A stretch of 64,000 nucleotides of DNA from a bacterium (GTDB taxonomy: Bacteria; Electryoneota; RPQS01): the NCBI GenBank assembly GCA_013360195.1, contig JABWCQ010000016.1, forward strand, positions 58,342-122,341, given 5' to 3'. The notes under the pieces are model-generated. The model was not told the DNA's origin. It worked only from the letters and a program-made list of their open reading frames with translations, and did no database searches. Below, piece by piece: positions 44,511 through 53,197 of this stretch. Both the position numbers and the translations under genes were made by a program. The first letter of the stretch is position 1, and every line of letters starts with the position of its first letter.

Positions 44511-44549
44511 CGGATAGACCGCCGAGCCGTTTTGCTCGCGGTCTATCCG
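44511..44549 (-). other. Second long hairpin upstream of the terminator, same transcript
   Basis: CGGATAGACCGC (44511-44522) pairs with GCGGTCTATCCG (44538-44549), and an inner GAGC/GCTC adds four pairs. No U-run follows on the minus strand, so it is not itself a classic terminator. It may shield the 3' end of the mRNA. Confidence 0.6.
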
Positions 44550-44594
44550 CCACAGTCGATTTTTTTTACAAGTCCAGATGACGGGCGATGAAGC

Positions 44595-46391
44595 TTACTT
44601 CATCAACACCATCTTCTGTGTGGCCGTGAAACCATTCACGGTCATCTTGTACAGGTACATACCGCTCGCCAGACCCGAAGCGTCGAAGTCCACCGAATAG
44701 CTGCCGGCGTCCTGAAGACCGCTGACAAGCGTCGCAACTTCACGGCCGTCAACCGAGTAAACCTTCAGCTCGACATTGCCAAGCTCACGAACGGTGTACT
44801 CAATCGTGGTCGTCGGGTTGAACGGGTTCGGGTAGTTCTGCATCAACGCATACTCAGTCACAACACCAGCACCAGCCGTCGGAGTGGCTTCTGCCCACAT
44901 ACCGAAAACGGTGGCCGCGCCGTTGATATCATAAGCGGTCAAACGATAGATATAGGTCTCGCCGTTCGTCACGCTGTTATCAACGAAGGTGTAGGTGTGT
45001 CCGGTCGGATTGTCGCCAAGTCCGTCAACTTCAGCAAGGAATTGACCATTGCGTGAAATCTCCCAACGGGCGATATCGCTCTCGGCATTCGTGCGCCAGT
45101 TCAGCGTCACTTGGCCGTTGCCGGCGATTGCATCAAAGCTCGTCAGCTCGACGGCCAGCACATTGTCACCAACAAATGTCACTTCTATCGGGCAGCAGCA
45201 ATACTGACGATTGTCAATGATCAAATAGTAGGTGTCCGGGAACCAGCAGCCCAAATCATCCGGACCGCCGTTGCCTGAGAAATTGTGAGTCTGGCTGACG
45301 CCGTAGGCCGGGAATACCGGCGTACCGCCCGACAGTGCGCCAAAGCTGTCAAACAGAATTGAACGCAGACGGAACCACTGATTGCACTCGGCAGTAAGCG
45401 GAGTAATCAGAATGTTGAAGCAGGTCGGATCGACAATCGACGTGAAGCTCAACACAACGTCCGGGCTGCTGCCGGAGAACGTGCCCAAACCGTAATTCAC
45501 GACGTCATAGTCGCTGCAGTAATCGCAGAGGTCGATTACACGCGACCATTCCGGTGAATCAATAATGATCGGGTTCGAAGCGTCGTCACCAGGATAGTTG
45601 CGCGTGCACGGTGCGCAGGCGATCGGCTCACAAGCCGTGTAGCCGGCATCGCCGTTCACAAACAAGGCAACGTCACCGGGATAGCAGGACGCGCCGCAGC
45701 CAAAGTCGCGCGAACCGTCAAACCAGCAGTAATCCGGCGTGCCGCCGAGGAAGAAGTAGTACCACGCGTCACCCGGCTCTGAGGTCGGGCCGCCGACCGT
45801 CAGGTCAAATCCCGGAGTCGGAGCAAGACCGGCGCCGCCGTCATAGCTCAAGAACGAAGCCACAACGTAGAACGGGCCGCTGACACAGCACTCAAGAGCG
45901 ACGTTCTGAACAAACGTGTTCGGCGAATTGTAGTCTTCCGAGGTCACCGTGTAGGAGACGTTGACGCCGCAAATCTCAGCGCCCGGGCCCTTGATGTTCT
46001 GAGCCACGCCTGGAGAAGCGGCATCCTTCGGACAGTGGATTGACACACGGTAGTTCACCGTCGTTCCGATACCCGTTGAGTCAAAGAAGAACAACAACGG
46101 CACGTCAACGGACGTAATATGGAACGGATAAAACGGTGCCGAGCAATTGCCGTCACCATCGGTCTCGGGATCAATGTACGAAGCGTACTTGTCTTCAAAA
46201 TCCCAACCAAACGAGTTGACCGTGGCTGTCGCTGCCAGCGTGGTCAAAACACATGAACCCGTCCGATCGACTGGACGTTGAATTTGCCGACCTTCGTCAC
46301 CCTTTAAGGCCGGACCAGGTGTTACGTCAGCCAAAACGGCAGACGACAGGCCAAAAAAGGCCATGATACACAAAATCAAATACTTACGCAT
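44595..46391 (-). CDS. Cys-rich secreted protein with T9SS type A sorting domain
   Basis: 598 residues, function unknown. A signal peptide (about 1-21, SSAVLAD) is followed by a Cys-rich region (about 45-420) with clusters such as ICGVNVSY, GCGASCYPGD, CEPIACAPC and QYCCCPIEVTF. These suggest disulfides after export or a bound metal. An Fn3-like domain follows (about 420-505, VTLNWRTNAESDIARWEIS), and the last 85 residues are a textbook T9SS sorting domain (QNYPNPFNPTTTIEYT, VYSVDGREV, KMVLMK). A GGAG site precedes the ATG, and the gene has a clear promoter and tandem 3' hairpins, so it is a single-gene transcript and probably well expressed. I do not recognise the Cys-rich domain. Confidence 0.78.
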   Translation of the reverse strand: MRKYLILCIMAFFGLSSAVLADVTPGPALKGDEGRQIQRPVDRTGSCVLTTLAATATVNSFGWDFEDKYASYIDPETDGDGNCSAPFYPFHITSVDVPLLFFFDSTGIGTTVNYRVSIHCPKDAASPGVAQNIKGPGAEICGVNVSYTVTSEDYNSPNTFVQNVALECCVSGPFYVVASFLSYDGGAGLAPTPGFDLTVGGPTSEPGDAWYYFFLGGTPDYCWFDGSRDFGCGASCYPGDVALFVNGDAGYTACEPIACAPCTRNYPGDDASNPIIIDSPEWSRVIDLCDYCSDYDVVNYGLGTFSGSSPDVVLSFTSIVDPTCFNILITPLTAECNQWFRLRSILFDSFGALSGGTPVFPAYGVSQTHNFSGNGGPDDLGCWFPDTYYLIIDNRQYCCCPIEVTFVGDNVLAVELTSFDAIAGNGQVTLNWRTNAESDIARWEISRNGQFLAEVDGLGDNPTGHTYTFVDNSVTNGETYIYRLTAYDINGAATVFGMWAEATPTAGAGVVTEYALMQNYPNPFNPTTTIEYTVRELGNVELKVYSVDGREVATLVSGLQDAGSYSVDFDASGLASGMYLYKMTVNGFTATQKMVLMK

Positions 46392-46474
46392 ACCGGGACT
46401 CCATTTTTTAGGAATTTTCGTACCACCAAGATCGAACTATTTAAACCTCTGTTGTAATCCATGATGCACTATGT

Positions 46475-46503
46475 AAAATATACTAACACTACTATTTCGT
46501 CAA
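46475..46503 (-). promoter_or_regulatory. Promoter for the Cys-rich sorting-domain protein gene
   Basis: On the minus strand, TTGACG (46503-46498) and TATTTT (46480-46475) are 17 nt apart, 84 nt before the ATG at 46391. The surrounding 46392-46693 gap is AT-rich and otherwise shows only the divergent photolyase promoter. Confidence 0.65.
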
Positions 46504-46577
46504 GTAGTTTCGAGCCTGTTGCGAAAATAGTTAGAGCCTACCTCATAGCGACCTGAACCAGTGTTTTATCTCGTAAC

Positions 46578-46606
46578 TTGTAATTTTGTGAAGAGTTTGC
46601 TTTAAT
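46578..46606 (+). promoter_or_regulatory. Candidate promoter for the photolyase gene
   Basis: TTGTAA at 46578-46583 and TTTAAT at 46601-46606 are 17 nt apart. This is weaker than the other promoters here and lies about 90 nt before the start codon. Confidence 0.45.
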
Positions 46607-46693
46607 AACCCATTCCTATACCGACCGCTTTGTCCCGGAATAAGAGGACATCGTCCTAACTCCCGGTTCTTGCACCTCTAAATTACACAAATA

Positions 46694-48160
46694 ATGACCC
46701 TCTCAACGCCTTCACGAATGCTCAGGCTGTCACCAGCGAATTCGCACGCTCCTCATAAAGGAATCTTTGTTCTTTACTGGATGCTTGCCCAGCGTCGGGT
46801 CACATACAATTTCGCTCTTGAACGAGCTGTGCAATGGTCTCTCAATCTCGGTCTGCCGCTCCTCATTCTCGAATCCGTAACTCTTGTATACGATTTTGCC
46901 AGCCCTCGCCAACATGTATTTCTCCTGCAGGGCATGGCCGACAATGCTTCCCGGCTCAAGAAAAAACCCGTGACATATTATCCCTTCGTAGAGACGATTC
47001 CCGGGCAGCGCGCAGACTTACTCCGCGCCCTGGCATCGCAAGCTGGCGTTGTCGTCGTGGACGATTTTCCCATGGCCATGCATCGCGAGCTTGTTGCCGA
47101 CGCTGCCGCGTCCTTCCCCTGTAGAATCGAAGCCATTGATTCCTGCGGGCTGCTCCCCCTGCGCGCCGCCGAAGTTACCTTTCCAACCGCCTTCGCATTC
47201 CGCCGCTTCCTGCAGAAAAATCTCCGCGACCATCTTGCAAGTTTTCCTGCCGCCGACCCGCTTGCAAATGTCTCTTTGCCTCCGTTGAAGCTGGATTCTC
47301 GCATCCCCGCAACTTGGCCTGTCGCAAATCCAGAGAAACTGCTCGCTGATTTAGCTTGGACAAATAACTTACCGCTATTGCATGAGGTGCAGCCTGTATC
47401 AATCCGTGGAGGCACGTCGGCCGCCGAATCGGCATTGGCTCAATTCCTCTCACACAAACTCCCCCGCTATGCCGCAGACCGAAATCAGCCCGAGCAGGAC
47501 TTTTCCAGTGGGCTCAGTCCCTATCTGCACTTCGGACACATCAGCGCGCACAGGGTGTTCTCCGACCTTGCCAAACTCGAGCGCTGGTCTGTTGATAAGC
47601 TTGCCGATTCCGTCGCAGGGAAAAAGGAAGGCTGGTGGAACATGAGCCCGAATGCCGAGAGTTTTCTCGATGAACTCGTTACCTGGCGTGAGCTTGGTTA
47701 CAACTTCAATCATTTGCGCGAGGATTACAAGGACTTTTCGTCTCTGCCTCCGTGGGCTCTGAAATCTCTGAATGAACACAAGCGCGACCGGCGGAAGTGG
47801 CTCTACACCAAAGAACAGTTCGAACAAGCCGCCACGCACGACCCGCTCTGGAATGCCGCACAAACTCAGCTCGTGCGGGAAGGAAGAATCCACAACTACC
47901 TACGGATGTTGTGGGGAAAGAAGATTCTCGAGTGGACATCTTCTCCAGAAGAAGCTCTTGAGGTTATGATTGAACTCAACGACAAACTCGCCCTTGACGG
48001 CCGCGACCCAAATTCCTACTCCGGTATACTGTGGTGTCTTGGCCGCTATGACCGCCCATGGTTTCCAGAGCGCGAAATTTTCGGACAAGTCCGCTATATG
48101 AGCAGCGAAAACACCGCCCGCAAAGTTTCCGTCAAACACTACATTGCCAAATACTCGTAG
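46694..48160 (+). CDS. phr: Class II CPD (deoxyribodipyrimidine) photolyase
   Basis: FAD-dependent repair of UV-induced cyclobutane pyrimidine dimers using blue light, 488 residues, cytoplasmic. The N-terminal alpha/beta antenna domain (about 20-165) opens with FVLYWMLAQRRVTYNFALERA, which is diagnostic of class II. The helical FAD domain (about 215-480) contains FSSGLSPYLHFGHIS, ELVTWRELGYNF, the THDPLWNAAQTQLVREGRIH segment, LRMLWGKKILEW and ALDGRDPNSYSGILWCLG, again typical of class II enzymes. Length is normal. No ribosome site is evident before the ATG at 46694; the second ATG (codon 9) is possible. It stands alone, between a divergent secreted-protein gene and another gene in the same direction. 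Its presence implies at least occasional exposure to light. Confidence 0.95.
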   Translation: MTLSTPSRMLRLSPANSHAPHKGIFVLYWMLAQRRVTYNFALERAVQWSLNLGLPLLILESVTLVYDFASPRQHVFLLQGMADNASRLKKKPVTYYPFVETIPGQRADLLRALASQAGVVVVDDFPMAMHRELVADAAASFPCRIEAIDSCGLLPLRAAEVTFPTAFAFRRFLQKNLRDHLASFPAADPLANVSLPPLKLDSRIPATWPVANPEKLLADLAWTNNLPLLHEVQPVSIRGGTSAAESALAQFLSHKLPRYAADRNQPEQDFSSGLSPYLHFGHISAHRVFSDLAKLERWSVDKLADSVAGKKEGWWNMSPNAESFLDELVTWRELGYNFNHLREDYKDFSSLPPWALKSLNEHKRDRRKWLYTKEQFEQAATHDPLWNAAQTQLVREGRIHNYLRMLWGKKILEWTSSPEEALEVMIELNDKLALDGRDPNSYSGILWCLGRYDRPWFPEREIFGQVRYMSSENTARKVSVKHYIAKYS

Positions 48161-48400
48161 CTGAATTTTCTTGGACACGTCCGCCACACTGAGGCACGAA
48201 TTCCACAGATTTTACTCAACTATTCCATCTCCTCCGTCCTACCCGTCCGCATTTTCACATTCGTCACATTCTCCCTGGTAAACTCTGATCAAGCTGTAGT
48301 TTAGCGGCGGCTTTCCGGCGGCTGCTCCGATCACATCTTCGCCTCTGGCACGTGCTTTGTCTTAAGGTCTGTCAAATACAAACAAACCAACGAGACGACA

Positions 48401-49909
48401 ATGCGCTTGCACCTTCGATTCATCTCCCTCTTTACTTCAATCCTCTTCGCCATTGGAATGGCCAAGGCAACCACTCACGAAGTTATTCTCGAAAACGGCA
48501 GCATCTCCCCGTTCTACCTCCATGTGGACATCGGCGACACCGTGCGCTGGCTGAACCAAAGCGGACAAAACCGCTACATCACAACCTATCAAGGTGAATT
48601 CTACAGCGGCATCATTCAGCCCGGTGCAAGCTGGTCACGACGTATGACCGTTCGCGGCTCGCATAACTACACCGACCTCTACAATTCCAATTTGCGCGCC
48701 ACGCTCGATGTTGCAACTTCCACCGATCCCGTTTGGAACGAGCTTACTTCGCCTGAATTTAATTTCGGACTGCAGGATGTCGTGTTCACCGATTCCTTGC
48801 ACGGCTATTGTGCAACCGGCTTGGGTGTCTACTACACGATAAACGGCGGAGACTCTTGGACTCTCTCGCGCTTCACCGAAGGCGCACGCTCACTCCAATT
48901 CCTGACTCCAACACTCGGCTGGGCCTGCGGTGACGACGGCTACATACACCGCACTACCGATGCCGGTGTCACTTGGGAAAACATGTACATCGCCGGCGAA
49001 CTTACCCGCGACATTCATTTCACCGACTCTCTCTATGGTTGGGCATGCGGCTGGCACGGCCTCCGTCCCCGTACAACAAACGGCGGTGCATCGTGGACCC
49101 CCGCAGCTCACGGCCATCTCTTCTATTTTACCAGCCTCGACTTCTTGGACAGGTCAAATGGCTGGATGTGCGGCAATCGCGGTCGTATCTACATGACAAC
49201 CGACGGCGGCGCTAACTGGGCTGAACAAAACAGCTTTTCAGATTACGACAGCACCTTCCACTCCATCGATATGTGGAACGCACAGCTCGGCGTCGTCGTC
49301 GGCACGGACGGCATGATTTTCCGCACCACTAACGGCGGCGAAGACTGGACTCAAGTTTCCAGCGGTACCAATCGCGAACTGTTCAAAGTGCAAATGGTCA
49401 CCGAAAATCTCGTCTGGGTCTGCGGTGACAGCGGCTACATCGCACGCTCCGTTGACGGCGGTGTCACATGGACGCAGCTCGAAACTCCCTGCGTCAGCCG
49501 CATCAGCAGCCTCTGCTTCACCAGCCCCGGCAACGGCTACTTTTCCACATATGCCGGTCGTGTCTTCCACTATCGCAATGATGAAGAACTCCCCCCGCCG
49601 CCCATCGTTCCCGCCGAAGTTGCCCGTCCTGCCGACGGCAACTGGTTCCCTATTCAGAATCCGCAGAGCTATCCGAATCCCTTCAACCCTGTTGCCAACA
49701 TCGAATTCACTCTGACCGCCGCTTCCGATGTGAAACTCGAAGTCTTCGATATGCTTGGCCGCAGCGTAGCTGTGCTCGCAAACGGTGCCTTGCCCGAAGG
49801 CCGTCATGTCGCCGCCTTCAATGCGGCCAACCTCGCCAGCGGAATGTATTTCTATCAACTCACGGCGGGCGTCCAAACCGAAACCCGCAAAATGCTCCTG
49901 CAGAAGTAA
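48401..49909 (+). CDS. Secreted YCF48/BNR-repeat protein with cupredoxin-like N-terminus and sorting domain
   Basis: 502 residues. A signal peptide (about 1-22, AKATTHE) is followed by a cupredoxin-like beta-sandwich (about 24-105, FYLHVDIGDTVRWLNQSG). The His and Cys copper ligands are not apparent, so copper binding is doubtful. Six YCF48-like propeller repeats follow (about 115-400), each ending near TTDGGxxW; examples are GWACGDDGYIHRTTDAGVTW and GWMCGNRGRIYMTTDGGANW. The end is a T9SS type A sorting domain (QSYPNPFNP, VFDMLGR, KMLLQK). The role is unknown; such proteins are common on FCB cell surfaces. The 240 nt upstream hold no clear promoter. A perfect hairpin follows. Confidence 0.8.
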   Translation: MRLHLRFISLFTSILFAIGMAKATTHEVILENGSISPFYLHVDIGDTVRWLNQSGQNRYITTYQGEFYSGIIQPGASWSRRMTVRGSHNYTDLYNSNLRATLDVATSTDPVWNELTSPEFNFGLQDVVFTDSLHGYCATGLGVYYTINGGDSWTLSRFTEGARSLQFLTPTLGWACGDDGYIHRTTDAGVTWENMYIAGELTRDIHFTDSLYGWACGWHGLRPRTTNGGASWTPAAHGHLFYFTSLDFLDRSNGWMCGNRGRIYMTTDGGANWAEQNSFSDYDSTFHSIDMWNAQLGVVVGTDGMIFRTTNGGEDWTQVSSGTNRELFKVQMVTENLVWVCGDSGYIARSVDGGVTWTQLETPCVSRISSLCFTSPGNGYFSTYAGRVFHYRNDEELPPPPIVPAEVARPADGNWFPIQNPQSYPNPFNPVANIEFTLTAASDVKLEVFDMLGRSVAVLANGALPEGRHVAAFNAANLASGMYFYQLTAGVQTETRKMLLQK

Positions 49910-49930
49910 TCTCTCTTCTGCTGCCAAACA

Positions 49931-49958
49931 AAAGAGCCGCGACTTCTCGCGGCTCTTT
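49931..49958. terminator. Bidirectional terminator between convergent genes
   Basis: AAAGAGCCGCGA (49931-49942) pairs with TCGCGGCTCTTT (49947-49958) around a CTTC loop, 12 bp perfect. Confidence 0.88.
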
Positions 49959-49977
49959 CTCTCCCATACGGGACTCG

Positions 49978-51381
49978 TCACTTGCGCCCGCTCAGCCAAA
50001 TGCCCCTCGACAGAAATTCCCATAACCGCCGCGGCAGCGAGTACACCCGCTCAAGCTCCTCCTGACCTTCTTCCGATATGCCCGTCGAGGAACTCTCCAG
50101 CGGACGATTTAACGGACTGCGAAGAGAATCGCTCTTTGACGCTGATAACACCTGACTCGGATAAATACTCCGGTGCCCGGTCATGATGAATGAAACCATC
50201 GCACACCCCGCCGCATATGGCCCGATCTGCGGTCCGAACATCTCTATGGCGAGCATTGATGCCGCAATCGGTGTGTTTGCAGCTCCCGACAGCACCGACG
50301 TTGTTCCCAGTGCGGCCATCGTCACCGGATTCACCCCGATCAAAGATCCCCACATGCTCCCGAATGTGGCACCGATAAAGAATATCGGTGTGACCACACC
50401 TCCCGATCCTCCCGACTCCAGCGTGATCGCCGTCGCGATGATTTTTCCTATCCAATCCGTTCTTGCTGCAGGTTCTCCTTCAAACAGAAGCTCAAGATAG
50501 TTCGTCCCCAAACCAAGCACCGAGTGCCCGAATACCACCGAAACTCCTATGAGCAGCATCCCGCCCATCGCGGCTCGAAGATATGAGTTCGGCCATAAAT
50601 AGGGAAACAGCTTTCTCAGCCAGCGCACAACTTCAATAAACACCACGGTCACAACTCCGAACACCACGCCTGTCAGCACAAGTTGAATCACATACCCTCC
50701 CTCCAGCGAGGGCACATCTACAATTGTATGACTCCAGTAGTGAACACCCAAGTACGATGCCACCTGATAAGCAGTGATTCCCGCGATGAAGGACGGCACG
50801 AGAACATCATACAGCAGTTGTCCAAGGAACAAGACTTCAATCCCGAATATCGCGCCAGCGACCGGTGTTCCAAACACCGATGCGAATCCTGCTGATATTC
50901 CGCAGACCACAAGCTTCTTCCGGTCACGGTCGCTGAGCTTGAGCAATCCTGCAAACCCTGATGCCAGCGATGCTCCTATCTGAGCTGCCGGACCCTCCTT
51001 GCCTGCGCTGCCGCCTCCGGCAATCGTCATGATGGTCGCAAGCGTTTTCACAGGCACAACTCGCAGCCGGATTCGTCCGCTCTCATTGTGGACAGCGTCG
51101 ATGATTCGCTCCGTGCCGTGTCCCTCCGCATCCGGAGCAAGTCTTCTGATGAGGAATACCACTAAGACCATCGTCACCGGCAGGCAATATATCAGATACG
51201 AAAACTCTGACGTGCTCTTACTCGCACTGTCCAGCAGCGTCACAAATGCATACGTCGAGCAGCCCACCATCCCCCCCACTGCCAGTGACAATATTGTCCA
51301 CCGTATCAGTGAGATGAACAGTGCGGACTGCTCTGTGAATGTCGCTGCGACCGTGCGGCCTGAATCGGATATGTGGCTCAT
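49978..51381 (-). CDS. ClC-family chloride channel or H+/Cl- exchanger
   Basis: Polytopic membrane protein, 467 residues from the ATG at 51381; an in-frame TTG at 51465 would add 28 residues without hydrophobic character. About ten helices are visible, starting with FISLIRWTILSLAVGGMVG. The selectivity motif with the gating glutamate is intact (GGGSAGKEGPAAQIG). SGGSGGVVTPIFFIGATFG corresponds to the GxFxP region. The first anion-binding motif, GSGIP in the E. coli protein, is replaced by AEGHGTERI, as in a divergent subgroup of prokaryotic ClC proteins. No C-terminal CBS domains are present. Channel versus exchanger cannot be settled from sequence. It is co-directional with the protease upstream but separated by a terminator. 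Confidence 0.9.
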   Translation of the reverse strand: MSHISDSGRTVAATFTEQSALFISLIRWTILSLAVGGMVGCSTYAFVTLLDSASKSTSEFSYLIYCLPVTMVLVVFLIRRLAPDAEGHGTERIIDAVHNESGRIRLRVVPVKTLATIMTIAGGGSAGKEGPAAQIGASLASGFAGLLKLSDRDRKKLVVCGISAGFASVFGTPVAGAIFGIEVLFLGQLLYDVLVPSFIAGITAYQVASYLGVHYWSHTIVDVPSLEGGYVIQLVLTGVVFGVVTVVFIEVVRWLRKLFPYLWPNSYLRAAMGGMLLIGVSVVFGHSVLGLGTNYLELLFEGEPAARTDWIGKIIATAITLESGGSGGVVTPIFFIGATFGSMWGSLIGVNPVTMAALGTTSVLSGAANTPIAASMLAIEMFGPQIGPYAAGCAMVSFIMTGHRSIYPSQVLSASKSDSLRSPLNRPLESSSTGISEEGQEELERVYSLPRRLWEFLSRGIWLSGRK

Positions 51382-51500
51382 CTGTTCTGAGGCTGACTGT
51401 CCTGCTTTTTGTCTTCCGTGCGCCGAGATGCCCCTGAATATACGCCTTCTGACTGCTTCCCGCAACCCAATTCACCATTTTACTGAATTCGAGTAAACAG

Positions 51501-51526
51501 AAAAAGGCCGCAGCACGCTGCGGCCT
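51501..51526 (-). terminator. Terminator after the trypsin-like protease gene
   Basis: AGGCCGCAGC (51505-51514) pairs with GCTGCGGCCT (51517-51526), 10 bp. On the minus strand it runs into TTTTT. Confidence 0.85.
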
Positions 51527-51549
51527 GATTCCCCTTCTGCCCCTCTGTA

Positions 51550-52659
51550 CTATTCTATCGATACGGACTCGAGCTTAAGGGGCTCATCGCCGCTGAATGT
51601 GAACCGGAATGTCAGCAACGCTCCGATTTCCGTGATCATCTGCGTTTCGATTTCTTCTGCATTCACTTCCCGCACGATGACCGGCTCGATGACTCCATAA
51701 TCTATCAAACTCTGTTCGTACCACTCGCTCCGCTCCTCCGGCGTACGCTTCGCAAGCACCTCCGCCGTGCGATAGCGCTGCGAAAATCTTTCGTACTCCT
51801 CGCTTTTGCGAGAGGCAAATACGCGCACAAACTCACCGATGATATCTCCCCGCGCATCTTCAGGCAGCTCCGGCATGGCACGCTCTGACGGAATGATGCG
51901 CCGGTATCCATCCTGGTCCCACTTCTCCGGGTTGATCAACAGCTCCTCGATTATCCCCGCGAACGACTTCACCCGCACATGAATATCACCGCAACCATAT
52001 CGAAACACACCTTGCGGTCCCGGAACTCCGCGCGAACTGACTCCGGCAAGATAGACCTTGCCGTCCTCTTTATATAGTGTCGGACTGCCGCTGTCTCCGG
52101 GGCCGTTTATCCCCTCTAACTCCGTTGCGCCTTCCGCCGAATCAAGATCAAAGTAGAGTTCGGTTGCCGACACCGAATCTACGATATTGCTTGCTCCGCG
52201 CCGTTTCCCGTCGCGAATGGTCACTCCCTCTTTGCCGTTCCCTGAGTTTCCGCAGCCGACGAAATAAATTGCCTTCCCTGCTTCAGGCTCAAGCGTATAG
52301 AGCCTCGCTCGCTCAATCCCGATTACCTCGCGGTCAAGTCGCAGCAATGCAAGATCAGGATTGAATTCGCGCTGTGATGTCTGCGGAAAAATGAGCATCT
52401 CTTTTATTCCGTATAGCTCGCCGCCTAATTCTACCGTTGGATTTCGCTGCTGTATTGCCATGGCAACATGCGCCGCAGTCACCGCCACATCCGGTGCTAT
52501 CAGCGTTGCCCCGCCCATTCTCATGATCTGTCCCACACAAGGAAACTGATTTCCCAACTCAAGATAAAGCGAATCCGGGCGGTCATGCCGCATGATCATC
52601 GCACGCAAATCTACGTTAACCTGAAAGACTAGCAGGAGCAACAACAGCGAAACCTTCAT
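51550..52659 (-). CDS. Secreted trypsin-like serine protease (S1 family)
   Basis: 369 residues from the ATG at 52659, chosen because the signal peptide begins here (KVSLLLLLLVFQVNV); a TTG five codons upstream is the alternative. The chymotrypsin-fold domain occupies about 45-250. The catalytic triad is visible: His in VAVTAAHVA, Asp in NPDLALLRLD and Ser in GPGDSGSPTL. Two Cys in PCVGQ and YFVGCGNSG may form a disulfide. After about 250 comes a helical, charged tail of 120 residues (about 255-369) that I do not recognise. It should act in the periplasm or outside the cell. It has no sorting domain. A perfect terminator follows it. Confidence 0.88.
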   Translation of the reverse strand: MKVSLLLLLLVFQVNVDLRAMIMRHDRPDSLYLELGNQFPCVGQIMRMGGATLIAPDVAVTAAHVAMAIQQRNPTVELGGELYGIKEMLIFPQTSQREFNPDLALLRLDREVIGIERARLYTLEPEAGKAIYFVGCGNSGNGKEGVTIRDGKRRGASNIVDSVSATELYFDLDSAEGATELEGINGPGDSGSPTLYKEDGKVYLAGVSSRGVPGPQGVFRYGCGDIHVRVKSFAGIIEELLINPEKWDQDGYRRIIPSERAMPELPEDARGDIIGEFVRVFASRKSEEYERFSQRYRTAEVLAKRTPEERSEWYEQSLIDYGVIEPVIVREVNAEEIETQMITEIGALLTFRFTFSGDEPLKLESVSIE

Positions 52660-52860
52660 CAAACCTGTTCCCAATTTATAATTACTTATATAACAAGACT
52701 CTGCATTAGCTACCTGAGTTGCACCTCCATTTCCTCACTCCATGCCTCCTTTTTTTATTTCTCCGGCTACGTAAGTCCAATATCCTGTCCGGCAAACCTG
52801 TCCCTAATTTCAAATTGAACATATGTTTATCTATTATTTGCATAATTTTTGAAAAAAAGC

Positions 52861-52889
52861 TTGACAAAACGTAATTTCAGTATTATATT
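52861..52889 (+). promoter_or_regulatory. Near-consensus promoter for the glycosyltransferase megaprotein gene
   Basis: TTGACA at 52861-52866 and TATATT at 52884-52889 are exactly 17 nt apart, in a strongly AT-rich stretch. This is the best promoter in the window. Confidence 0.8.
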
Positions 52890-52896
52890 ATGCACG

Positions 52897-53197
52897 TTGA
52901 TTCGATTGATTTGCACACCGTTTCACCAATCCGGCTAATCCAATGCCGCCGCTTGGCTTCCGTGTCTCCTTCCCCATGATGCGGATTTATTCCTTTGTGT
53001 TGATCATCGCACCAACCTGTTTTTCCACTGGCCATTCCCTTCGGAGTAAGCGGGTACTTTCTGCCTAAGGCAACATCTGTCTTGAGGTAAATTATATATA
53101 AACAATAACCAAAACCTCCACTTTTCGTGGTACAGGCTTTGCTAAATGTTATATGTAATTTCTCAATTCACAGAACTTTGCCTGAAGGCAGTCGGCC
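52897..53197 (+). other. Long 5' leader before the glycosyltransferase megaprotein
   Basis: About 300 nt of transcribed leader without a credible ORF. It has small inverted repeats: TGCCTAAGGCA (53062-53072), CCAC-TTTTC-GTGG (53118-53130) and TGCC-TGAA-GGCA (53179-53190). The last one covers the GAAGG ribosome-site candidate just before the ATG at 53198. No known riboswitch is recognised. Upstream, 52660-52860 is AT-rich and should carry the divergent protease promoter, which I could not define. Confidence 0.4.

Noticed and set aside
48401..48715. Blue-copper (plastocyanin-type) site in the YCF48-repeat protein
   Set aside because: The fold looks cupredoxin-like, but the conserved His-Cys-His ligand pattern is not seen.
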